Shown piece by piece: positions 7,496 to 13,796 of a stretch of 14,970 nt of DNA. The position numbers and the translations under genes were made by a program. The notes below the pieces were generated by a model that worked only from the letters and a program-made list of their open reading frames with translations, was not told where the DNA came from and did not search any database. The DNA is taken from contig JAAYMG010000314.1 of the NCBI GenBank assembly GCA_012521525.1, positions 1 through 14,970 of the forward strand, in the 5' to 3' direction. This stretch comes from Clostridiales bacterium. GTDB lineage: Bacteria; Bacillota; Clostridia; Oscillospirales; JAAYOS01. Position 1 is the first letter of the stretch, and every line of letters begins with the position of its first letter.

Positions 7496-8917
7496 TTACG
7501 GTACAATGAACGAACTCCGGTTCATGTCGATTTCTGCTTCGTCCATCAGCTTGAAAGTGATCTCCAGATACTTGCCGTTGCGGTAAACTTTAACCGTAAA
7601 CAGATCTCCGGCAACGTATTCCTCTTTTATTTTGTTTATATCGGAAGCGGTCTTTACTTCCTTGCCCTGCGCCTCAACTATTATGTCATTTACCTGAAGC
7701 CCCTGCTTATAGGCATCGGAATCCGGATGGACATAGTATACCGCGACGCCTTGCGGAACATTGAAGTACCTTGCCTGGCTTTCTGAGATCGTCTTTACAT
7801 TGATCCCTATGGACGGGCGTCCTCTTACATATCCGTACTGGATCAGTTCATCGATGATCGGCTTTGCCGTATTTGTCGGTATGGCAAACCCGAGACCTTC
7901 TATATTGTTGTAGTAGTCCTGCATCTTCAGGGTGTTTATTCCTATTACCTGTCCGTATTTGTTTATCAGCGGTCCACCGGAATTGCCCGAGTTTATCGCC
8001 GCGTTGGTCTGGATAAGGGTCATCGTCCGCTCTTCAACGACCACGTCGCGGTTTATGGCCGAAATTATGCCGTCGGTCACGGTTCCCATAAGGTCCAGTC
8101 CCAGCGGGTTGCCGATCGCGACCGCCAAATCGCCCACTTTGAGTGCGTCGGAATCTCCGAATTCCGCAGGAATAAGGTTTTTGGCGTCTATCTTGATCAC
8201 GGCCAGATCGCTTCGCTTGTCGCGCCCTATCAGTTTTGCATCATACGTCGTCCCGTCCATGAGCGTGATGCTGATATTTTCCGCGTTATCTATAACATGG
8301 TTGTTGGTGATGATGTACCCGTCAGAAGACATTATGATACCGGTTCCGGAATAATTCGACGTTCCGTAAAGGGAGCGGACCGAGGAGACTACCCCGACGA
8401 CCGAAGGCATGACTTTTTCAACGATCTCCGGGATCGTCAGCGCGCCGCCAGTTTCCCTCGCTACCGGTGTGGTTTTCGGCACAGGAGGTTCGTTTATCTC
8501 CATTACCGGTCCGTTCGGGTTCACTTCACGGACCGTCGCCCCGTTTTGCTTCTCTTCATTTCCTGCGGCCGGAAGCTGGATCGTGTTTTGATCGTTTCTT
8601 CTGTCTATGCGTTCAAGAGTAAATACGACATCCCCGTTGCCCGGAACGATTTGATAAAACAGGGACAGGGTACCCACTGTCCCGACGAGGATCGCCGCAA
8701 CGATCAGAAGGGCGAATACCTTCCTCAGGCCGCGGGCTCCGCGCCGGTGTTTTCTTGAAGTACTTTCGGAATTGACATAGTAATAAAGAGGCTGTCTGTC
8801 ATTTCCCATATCGAAAGAACCGTTTCCCTGAGAATTCATATTATCACCCGGAACGCTTCCTGAATCGGAGTCATGCGGGAAGTTCCCGTAAGGATTGTCA
8901 AATTGATTTCCGTTCAT
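7496..8917 (-). CDS. HtrA/DegP-type membrane-anchored serine protease with one PDZ domain
   Basis: This is a trypsin-fold quality-control protease acting outside the membrane on misfolded proteins. The 473 residues divide into a Gly/Asn/Asp-rich cytoplasmic tail (1-55), a basic stretch then one transmembrane helix (about 67-89), a low-complexity linker (about 105-155), the protease domain (about 160-360) and one PDZ domain (about 367-457). The catalytic triad is visible: His207 in TNNHVI, Asp237 in SDLAVI and Ser313 in GNSGGP. One PDZ domain and an N-terminal anchor match the Gram-positive HtrA/HtrB/YyxA group. The ATG at 8917 has AAAGGAG about 7 nt upstream. A terminator follows directly. 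The gene is divergent from dnaA. I leave the symbol empty because htrA, htrB and degP paralogues cannot be told apart here. Confidence 0.95.
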   Translation of the reverse strand: MNGNQFDNPYGNFPHDSDSGSVPGDNMNSQGNGSFDMGNDRQPLYYYVNSESTSRKHRRGARGLRKVFALLIVAAILVGTVGTLSLFYQIVPGNGDVVFTLERIDRRNDQNTIQLPAAGNEEKQNGATVREVNPNGPVMEINEPPVPKTTPVARETGGALTIPEIVEKVMPSVVGVVSSVRSLYGTSNYSGTGIIMSSDGYIITNNHVIDNAENISITLMDGTTYDAKLIGRDKRSDLAVIKIDAKNLIPAEFGDSDALKVGDLAVAIGNPLGLDLMGTVTDGIISAINRDVVVEERTMTLIQTNAAINSGNSGGPLINKYGQVIGINTLKMQDYYNNIEGLGFAIPTNTAKPIIDELIQYGYVRGRPSIGINVKTISESQARYFNVPQGVAVYYVHPDSDAYKQGLQVNDIIVEAQGKEVKTASDINKIKEEYVAGDLFTVKVYRNGKYLEITFKLMDEAEIDMNRSSFIVP

Positions 8918-8970
8918 TGCGATTCTCCTTTATCATAGAGTTTCTTCAGGTTTTCCCGTCGTTTGCCTGT

Positions 8971-8999
8971 ATTCTATCAACAATTTTTGATAAATACAT
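8971..8999 (-). promoter_or_regulatory. Candidate extended -10 promoter of the htrA-like gene
   Basis: On the minus strand TGATAGAAT (8979-8971) is an extended -10 element with one mismatch in the hexamer. The -35 position (8999-8994, ATGTAT) is poor. The start would be near 8964, giving a leader of about 46 nt. I see no CIRCE element here (the CtsS-type stress operators were not checked rigorously by eye). Confidence 0.4.
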
Positions 9000-9045
9000 T
9001 AAGCGAATGTAAACTAATTATGAATCCTCGTAAGGGCCGTATTGC

Positions 9046-9074
9046 TTGCGGAAAGGGGCGGTTTGTGCTATAAT
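9046..9074 (+). promoter_or_regulatory. Extended -10 sigma-A promoter of dnaA
   Basis: TTGCGG (9046-9051) and a perfect TATAAT (9069-9074) are 17 bp apart. TGC directly before the -10 hexamer makes an extended -10 element. Transcription would start near 9081, giving a leader of about 80 nt before the ATG at 9162. I see no good DnaA box around this promoter. Confidence 0.8.
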
Positions 9075-9103
9075 TTCTGAAAGAATATTTCGTTTCATGC
9101 GTC

Positions 9104-9148
9104 CTCCACGTGGGACGCCGAAACTTATTTATATCACAACACGTGGAG
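9104..9148. repeat. Inverted repeat with two CACGTG cores in the dnaA leader
   Basis: CTCCACGTG (9104-9112) and CACGTGGAG (9140-9148) are perfect 9-bp inverted arms separated by 27 bp. Each arm contains the palindrome CACGTG, and the cores start 33 bp apart, close to three helical turns. It could be a paired operator or an RNA hairpin next to the dnaA ribosome binding site. The repeat is seen; both roles are inference. Confidence 0.65.
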
Positions 9149-9161
9149 AATGGAGCCTCCC

Positions 9162-10475
9162 ATGTCACAGGCTGCTGAAATATGGAAAAAAGTCGTTGAG
9201 ATGTTGAGCAAGAAGCTGACGGCTACTACGATAAATACTTTTTTTGAAGGCACGGAAGGTGTAGACATCACCGGAAGCGCTATTGCTGTTTCCGTGCGCT
9301 CCGTCGTTGCAAAGGAAGCGATCGCGACACACTATATAAATATGATCGAGGAATGCCTTTATCAACTCTTCTCGGTCCCAATTTCATGCATCCTTCTTTC
9401 GGGCGAGGAGGAGCTCAACGCTTTCCGCGCGAGCCAGAACGGTGAAAACGGGCTTTGGACCACAAACGAATTCACTTTTGCAAACTTCGTCGTCGGACCT
9501 TCGAACAGGTTCGCCCACGCCGCAGCCATCGCTGTCGCAAACAATCCGGCCGCAGCATATAACCCCCTTTTCATTTACGGCGGTTCGGGACTCGGAAAGA
9601 CCCATTTGCTCTATGCGATCGCAAACAAGTTACGCAAGGAAAAACCGTCCAAAAAAATCATCTACAAAAGGGGAGAAGACTTTACCAACGAACTGATCGC
9701 CGCGATCAGGGCCGGAAAAAACGTGGAGTTCCGGGAAAAGTACCGCGGTGCCGACCTGTTCCTGATCGACGATACGCAATTCATAGCCGGTAAGGACTCG
9801 ACCCAGGAAGAGTTTTTCCACACTTTCAACGCCCTCTATGAAGCCGGAAAGCAAATCGTACTTACCGCGGACAGACCTCCGAAGGAGATGGCTCGACTCG
9901 AGGAGAGGCTTAAATCCCGATTCGAATGGGGCCTCCTCTGCGATATCCAGCCGCCGGACCTCGAAACACGCGTCGCCATAATCCGGAACAAAGCTACGGC
10001 GATCGGCCTGGATATCAATGACGAAGCCGTGATGTACATAGCAGAGAATATCACTGCAAATGTACGCCAAATCGAGGGAGTTGTCAAGAAGCTGCAGGCA
10101 TACAAATATCTTTTGGACGCAAAAATTGACGTTTCAACCGTTTCAAAGGCTATAAAAGACATCTTCCAGGAAAACCCGGGACTGAATCCCACTCCGGAGC
10201 TCATCATAGAAGAGACGGAGAAGTTCTACGGCCTCAATCAGGGCGAGCTGATCGGCGGAAGCCGCGGACGTACAATTACACAGGCACGCCATATAGCAGT
10301 ATATCTCGTAAGGACTCTAACAAATCTATCCCTCCCGGATATAGGAAATGCTTTCAAACGCCACCATTCAACAATAATCCACTCAATCGAGACCATCGAA
10401 AACCAGCGTAAAAGCGATCCGAAACTGGACGCCGACATTCGCGACCTGATCGAAAACATCAAGGGCCACCGCTGA
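9162..10475 (+). CDS. dnaA: Chromosomal replication initiator protein DnaA
   Basis: DnaA binds origin boxes, forms an ATP-dependent filament and unwinds the origin. I choose ATG 9162 (437 residues, MSQAAEIWKK) because GGAG at 9152-9155 is 6 nt away; ATG 9150 would have its GGAG only 1 nt upstream. Domain I spans about 1-85 and the linker is short (about 86-103). The AAA+ domain has Walker A GGSGLGKTH (140-148), Walker B LFLIDD (199-204), LTADRPP and the box VIII segment LKSRFEWGL with the arginine finger, and sensor 2 region NVRQIEG. Domain IV runs from about 344 to the end. Its signature, usually GGRDHTT, reads KRHHST here: one residue shorter and with His in place of Asp. Length is near the family norm (about 440-460). 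The gene has its own promoter and is followed by the origin-like gap and dnaN. Confidence 0.97.
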   Translation: MSQAAEIWKKVVEMLSKKLTATTINTFFEGTEGVDITGSAIAVSVRSVVAKEAIATHYINMIEECLYQLFSVPISCILLSGEEELNAFRASQNGENGLWTTNEFTFANFVVGPSNRFAHAAAIAVANNPAAAYNPLFIYGGSGLGKTHLLYAIANKLRKEKPSKKIIYKRGEDFTNELIAAIRAGKNVEFREKYRGADLFLIDDTQFIAGKDSTQEEFFHTFNALYEAGKQIVLTADRPPKEMARLEERLKSRFEWGLLCDIQPPDLETRVAIIRNKATAIGLDINDEAVMYIAENITANVRQIEGVVKKLQAYKYLLDAKIDVSTVSKAIKDIFQENPGLNPTPELIIEETEKFYGLNQGELIGGSRGRTITQARHIAVYLVRTLTNLSLPDIGNAFKRHHSTIIHSIETIENQRKSDPKLDADIRDLIENIKGHR

Positions 10476-10581
10476 ACGCCTTTTTCCGGGATCCCTCACA
10501 AAAATTCTTGACTACTTTAGTCTTCGCATAAACCTCTCATTTTTACATGCTGCGCGAAGTTATTTTTTTGAGGTACGATTT

Positions 10582-10598
10582 TCCACAGGCCCTGTGGA
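10582..10598. repeat. Head-to-head DnaA-box palindrome
   Basis: TCCACAGG (10582-10589) and CCTGTGGA (10591-10598) are perfect 8-bp inverted arms around a single C. They join the box TTTTCCACA on the plus strand to GAATCCACA on the minus strand, so two DnaA molecules would face each other with almost no spacing. Confidence 0.75.
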
Positions 10599-10732
10599 TT
10601 CCACAACCAAAACCTGATGAAATCTGTGCATAAATCCCCCGAAAAAAATCGGCTGTGCAAAACGTGAAATTTGTCCACAAGTTTTCCTGTTCGTCGAACC
10701 CGCAAAAAATAAGGGATTGACAAAGTTTTCAA

Positions 10733-10812
10733 CAATCCACACCCTCTACTGCTTTCCCTACTAAACTAAATATTTTATGTTATAATAAAGGCGAATATTC
10801 CTGTTAATTTTT
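10733..10812 (+). other. Candidate origin unwinding element
   Basis: The box CAATCCACA (10733-10741) is followed by the GC patch CCCTC, then by TAC/CTA-type triplets (TACTGC at 10747-10752 and CTACTAAACTAAAT at 10758-10771) and a long AT-rich run to about 10812. Known B. subtilis-type origins have a DnaA box, a short GC cluster and a repeated trinucleotide (DnaA-trio) at the melting site. The order fits, but the trinucleotide run is imperfect here, so the assignment is inference. Confidence 0.5.
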
Positions 10813-10831
10813 GCACAGTATGTGTTAAAAT
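10804..10831 (+). promoter_or_regulatory. Candidate promoter of the dnaN operon
   Basis: TGTTAAAAT (10823-10831) is an extended -10 element with one mismatch in the hexamer. TTAATT (10804-10809) lies 16 bp upstream as a weak -35. The start would be near 10838, 66 nt before dnaN. A DnaA-box-like TTTTGCACA (10809-10817) sits inside the spacer, so DnaA could repress this promoter. A perfect TATAAT at 10781-10786 is an alternative but lacks a -35 partner. Confidence 0.5.
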
Positions 10832-10903
10832 GAGGAAAACAATCAAAAACGATGCCAGAATGCAAAAATCGATAAAACATCAGCTGACAAAGGACTGATA
10901 ACT

Positions 10904-12007
10904 ATGAAATTCTCATGTGAAAAAGCCATACTTCTTAACGCCGTCAACGCAGCAGCGAGGGCTGTCTCAAAAAGTTCTTCCATAGTTACCCTGGAAGGGA
11001 TACTTATCGAGGCAAGCAGCGATTCGGTCCTGCTTACCGGTTACAACCTTACCACCGGTGTCCGTGCTATCATAAACACGATACCCGAAAAGACCGGATC
11101 GATAGTTATCAACGCGCGACTCCTGGGCGACATCGTCAGAAAAAGCCCCGACGACCTGATCACTCTCGACGCTGACGAAAACCTTACGGTCAACATCACA
11201 TGCGGTATGAGCAAATTCACGATAATGGGACTTTCTCCCGGCGACTATCCGGAACTTCCCACTCCCGAGAACGAAAAGTCCCTGACAATTCCCGCAAATA
11301 CGCTCAAATCCATGATTTCCATGACCATATATGCAGTTTCCGACAACGAAAACAAACCGGTGCACACGGGCTCTCTGTTTGACGTAAAGGACGGATTTCT
11401 GAATGTCGTTTCGGTCGACGGATACCGCATGGCGATCAGGCGCGAAAAAATCGTTTCGACCGTCGACAAGATGTCATTCGTAGTTCCGGGTCCGGCACTG
11501 CGCGAAGTCGAACGTCTCTGCGGGGAGACCGAAGAAACCGTCAATATAATCCTGGGCAGAAGGCATATAACTTTCGAAATAGGCGACGTGACCGTCGTTT
11601 CCCGGCTGCTTGAAGGTGACTTCATAAATTATGAGGCTTCCATCCCAAAGGAAATGCCGGTCACAGTAGTAGCGGAGACAAAGAAACTGCAGGATGCAGT
11701 GGAACGCGTTTCCCTCATTATCAGCGAACGCCTCAAGAATCCCATAAGGTGCCATTTTGAGGATTCCGTTCTCCGCCTGACATGTATTACACCTCTCGGT
11801 CGCGCAAACGATGAAATAGGTATAGACGGCGACGGCGGTAATATAGAGATCGGTTTCAACAACCGTTACCTTAGCGACGCAATAAGGGCGGTACCTGACG
11901 AAAAGATAAAGATCTCTCTGATAAACGCTATTTCTCCATGTATCATCCAGCCTATCGAAGATGACAGCTATCTCTTCATGGTGCTGCCGGTCAGGCTGAA
12001 GGCCTGA
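10904..12007 (+). CDS. dnaN: DNA polymerase III beta subunit (sliding clamp)
   Basis: The 367-residue protein is the ring-shaped clamp that tethers DNA polymerase III and other enzymes to DNA. Length fits the family (about 365-380). Seen: MKFSCEKAILLNAVNAAARAVSKSSS at the N-terminus, GLSPGDYPELP at the domain I/II border, VDGYRMAIRRE in domain II, and the C-terminal LPVRLKA (usually MPMR or LPVR), which forms part of the partner-binding pocket. Three repeated clamp domains of about 120 residues are implied by this spacing. AAAGGA (10889-10894) lies 9 nt before the ATG. It is the first gene of a tight cluster with yaaA, recF and remB; the stop is 14 nt before yaaA. Confidence 0.97.
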   Translation: MKFSCEKAILLNAVNAAARAVSKSSSIVTLEGILIEASSDSVLLTGYNLTTGVRAIINTIPEKTGSIVINARLLGDIVRKSPDDLITLDADENLTVNITCGMSKFTIMGLSPGDYPELPTPENEKSLTIPANTLKSMISMTIYAVSDNENKPVHTGSLFDVKDGFLNVVSVDGYRMAIRREKIVSTVDKMSFVVPGPALREVERLCGETEETVNIILGRRHITFEIGDVTVVSRLLEGDFINYEASIPKEMPVTVVAETKKLQDAVERVSLIISERLKNPIRCHFEDSVLRLTCITPLGRANDEIGIDGDGGNIEIGFNNRYLSDAIRAVPDEKIKISLINAISPCIIQPIEDDSYLFMVLPVRLKA

Positions 12008-12021
12008 GAAAGGAAATAAAC

Positions 12022-12240
12022 ATGAACTCTTTTGAAAAAGAGTTGAAGATCAGCACTGAATATATCACCCTGGACGCGGCCCTTAAATTTTCAAATGTCG
12101 TTTCAACCGGCGGTGAAGCAAAGATGCTCATTGCCAGCGGACAAGTGAGAGTAAACGGTGAAATATGCCTGCAGAGGGGAAAGAAGCTCAGGCCGGGAGA
12201 TTCTTTCGAAGTTTCCGGAGAGAGCTTTGTGATCGTATGA
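12022..12240 (+). CDS. yaaA: S4-domain RNA-binding protein YaaA
   Basis: A 72-residue protein made of a single S4 RNA-binding fold: EYITLDAALKFSNVVSTGGEAKMLIASGQVRVNGE followed by KLRPGDSFEV. It belongs to the YaaA (RlbA) family found between dnaN and recF in Firmicutes, linked to large ribosomal subunit assembly in B. subtilis. AAAGGAAA lies 5-6 nt before the ATG. Its stop codon overlaps the recF start (ATGA at 12237-12240), so the two are probably translationally coupled. Confidence 0.93.
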   Translation: MNSFEKELKISTEYITLDAALKFSNVVSTGGEAKMLIASGQVRVNGEICLQRGKKLRPGDSFEVSGESFVIV

Positions 12241-13370
12241 TAATAAAGCGATTCCTGCTTGAGAATTTCCGGAACTATGTCTGCGCGGCCTTTGAACTCT
12301 CACCCAACACCAATGTGATATATGGGGAGAACGCCCAGGGAAAAACCAATTTATTGGAAGCCATATACTATCTCGCTTCCGGCAAGTCTTTCAGAAACTC
12401 AAAAGATCGGGAACTTATCAGGCACGGTTCAGATCACGCTGTTATAAATGCCGATATGGAGACTCCTGATTTGGAGTACTCCTTGCAGGCAGAACTTTTT
12501 ACAGGCAAACGGCGCAAATTTATAGTCAACGGTGTTGACGTGAAGACTGCAGGTGAGATTTCCGGGCGGCTTCGCGCCGTTCTTTTTTCGCCGGAAGACC
12601 TCTATCTGGTCAGGGACGGAGCAGCGGCACGAAGGAAATTCATGGATGCGGCTTTCAGCCAGCTCAGGCCGAATTATGCGCAGCTGCTTGCAAAATACAA
12701 CCGGCTCCATGAGCATAAGACCAGGATCCTGAGGGATTGGAAAGAGAAGCCGGCTCTGCTGGAAGCGCTCCCCACATTCAACTTGCAGATCGCGGAGGTC
12801 GGTGCCCTGCTTATAGGTTACAGGGCAAGGTTTTTGGATAAAATAACCATATGTGCTTCACAAATACACAAAGAGATATCGGGAAACAGGGAGGTACTGT
12901 CATTCAGATACAAGACGGTATCAACGATCGATGACCCGTTTGAATCGCCTGAACGCCTCAGGGATAAGATCCTTCTCCATATGAAGACCCACAGGGAGGC
13001 AGAGCTTGCAGCCGGAAGCGCCCTGAGCGGTCCGCATAAGGACGACCTTGAAATATACATCGACGGACAGCCTGCAAAGTCTTATGCTTCACAGGGTCAA
13101 ACCCGAACGGCAGCACTGTCTTTAAAAATGGCCGAAAGGGAGCTTTTTCGTATAGACAGCGGGGTAAATCCCGTACTTCTGCTGGACGATGTCCTGTCGG
13201 AACTTGACGAAAGACGGCGCGACTATGTTTTGAACAGGATATCCGACGGCCAGGTCATAATAACCCTTTGCAACGGGAGCCAGCAGGAGTTTTGCAGCGG
13301 AAGGTCGTTTGAAATCGTTTCCGGAAGCATAAAAAGCCAGACAGACGCCGGTATCGGAAATGTCGAATAA
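12237..13370 (+). CDS. recF: DNA replication and repair protein RecF
   Basis: RecF is an SMC-like ATPase that helps load RecA at gaps in DNA. From ATG 12237 the protein has 377 residues, normal for the family (about 360-375). Seen: the conserved start IKRFLLENFRNY, Walker A GENAQGKTN (30-38), the ABC-type signature ASQGQTRT (284-291; usually GQQRT, so one Q is T here) and Walker B VLLLDDVLSELD (313-324). A longer in-frame start at 12165 would run through yaaA in another frame and add residues absent from RecF, so I reject it. The start codon overlaps the yaaA stop as ATGA, and a clear separate ribosome binding site is lacking, which suggests translational coupling. remB follows after 20 bp. 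Confidence 0.96.
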   Translation: MIIKRFLLENFRNYVCAAFELSPNTNVIYGENAQGKTNLLEAIYYLASGKSFRNSKDRELIRHGSDHAVINADMETPDLEYSLQAELFTGKRRKFIVNGVDVKTAGEISGRLRAVLFSPEDLYLVRDGAAARRKFMDAAFSQLRPNYAQLLAKYNRLHEHKTRILRDWKEKPALLEALPTFNLQIAEVGALLIGYRARFLDKITICASQIHKEISGNREVLSFRYKTVSTIDDPFESPERLRDKILLHMKTHREAELAAGSALSGPHKDDLEIYIDGQPAKSYASQGQTRTAALSLKMAERELFRIDSGVNPVLLLDDVLSELDERRRDYVLNRISDGQVIITLCNGSQQEFCSGRSFEIVSGSIKSQTDAGIGNVE

Positions 13371-13390
13371 AATATACATGAGGAAGTTTT

Positions 13391-13651
13391 ATGTATTTGC
13401 ATCTCGGAAGTCAGATCGTTGTTCCTTACAGCAGTATAGTAGGGATCTTTGACCTCGATAACTCATCGGTTTCCAAACATACAAGGAAGTTTCTCGAAAT
13501 AGCTCAGAAGGACGGAAGAGTCGTGAATGTATCCTACGATCTTCCCAGGTCTTTTATTGTCTGCAGGAATCAGGAAAATTACTTCGTGTACATTTCGCAT
13601 ATTTCTTCCCAGACTCTCATGAAGAGAGTTGATGAAAACATTATAACGTAG
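13391..13651 (+). CDS. remB: RemB-like regulator (DUF370 family)
   Basis: An 86-residue protein starting MYLHLGSQIVVPYSSIVGIFDLD, with SFIVC and YISHISSQTLMKR further on. These are typical of the RemB (YaaB) family found between recF and gyrB in Firmicutes. In B. subtilis RemA and RemB promote expression of biofilm matrix genes; RemA is a DNA-binding ring. Whether this homologue controls matrix genes here is unknown. GAGGAAG (13380-13386) lies 4-5 nt before the ATG. It is the last gene of the dnaN cluster; gyrB follows after 145 bp under its own promoter. No clear terminator hairpin separates them, so readthrough into gyrB is possible. Confidence 0.88.
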   Translation: MYLHLGSQIVVPYSSIVGIFDLDNSSVSKHTRKFLEIAQKDGRVVNVSYDLPRSFIVCRNQENYFVYISHISSQTLMKRVDENIIT

Positions 13652-13708
13652 GGTGATTTTAAGCCTTATTTTGTCTCTTTTGACAGTGACCACGCGGATC
13701 GATGAAAC

Positions 13709-13737
13709 TTTATTTTTATGCTGTTTTATGCTATAAT
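13709..13737 (+). promoter_or_regulatory. Extended -10 promoter of gyrB
   Basis: TATAAT (13732-13737) is perfect and is preceded by TGC, an extended -10 element identical (TGCTATAAT) to that of dnaA. The -35 position with a 17-bp spacer is TTTATT, a partial match. The start would be near 13744, giving a leader of about 53 nt with a small GTTAT/ATAAC inverted repeat. Confidence 0.72.
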
Positions 13738-13796
13738 ATACGGGTTAACAGACATAAAAAGTTATTGATGAAGATAACAGGACGGAGGTTAATCGG

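Larger units (their letters stand above)
10476..10903. other. Probable replication origin (oriC) in the dnaA-dnaN gap
   Basis: The 428-bp gap carries a cluster of sequences close to the DnaA box TTATNCACA. Plus strand: TTTTCCACA 10579-10587, TTGTCCACA 10671-10679, TTTTGCACA 10809-10817 (one mismatch each) and CAATCCACA 10733-10741 (two). Minus strand: TTATGCACA at 10633-10625 (exact), TTTTGCACA at 10662-10654 (one mismatch) and GAATCCACA at 10601-10593 (two). An AT-rich tract (about 10760-10812) that can serve as the unwinding element follows the box at 10733. This dnaA-dnaN position is a standard bacterial origin site. The first 100 bp (10476-10578) hold only a weak GACTA/TAGTC hairpin (10510-10522) and no clear dnaA terminator. 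Confidence 0.8.

Noticed and set aside
9150..9161. Upstream ATG for dnaA at 9150
   Set aside because: Its only purine-rich site ends 1 nt before the codon. ATG 9162 has GGAG at proper spacing and gives a typical DnaA N-terminus.
10717..10745. TTGACA at 10717 as a dnaN promoter
   Set aside because: At 16-18 bp spacing the -10 region is CACCCT-like, with no resemblance to TATAAT.
10830..10898. 22-codon leader ORF ending 5 bp before dnaN
   Set aside because: It has no ribosome binding site, begins upstream of the likely transcript start, and its composition is that of AT-rich leader DNA.
12165..12236. N-terminal extension of recF by 24 codons
   Set aside because: It would overlap the 3' end of yaaA in another frame and precede the conserved IKRFLLENFRNY start of RecF. 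The ATGA overlap at 12237 is the natural junction.
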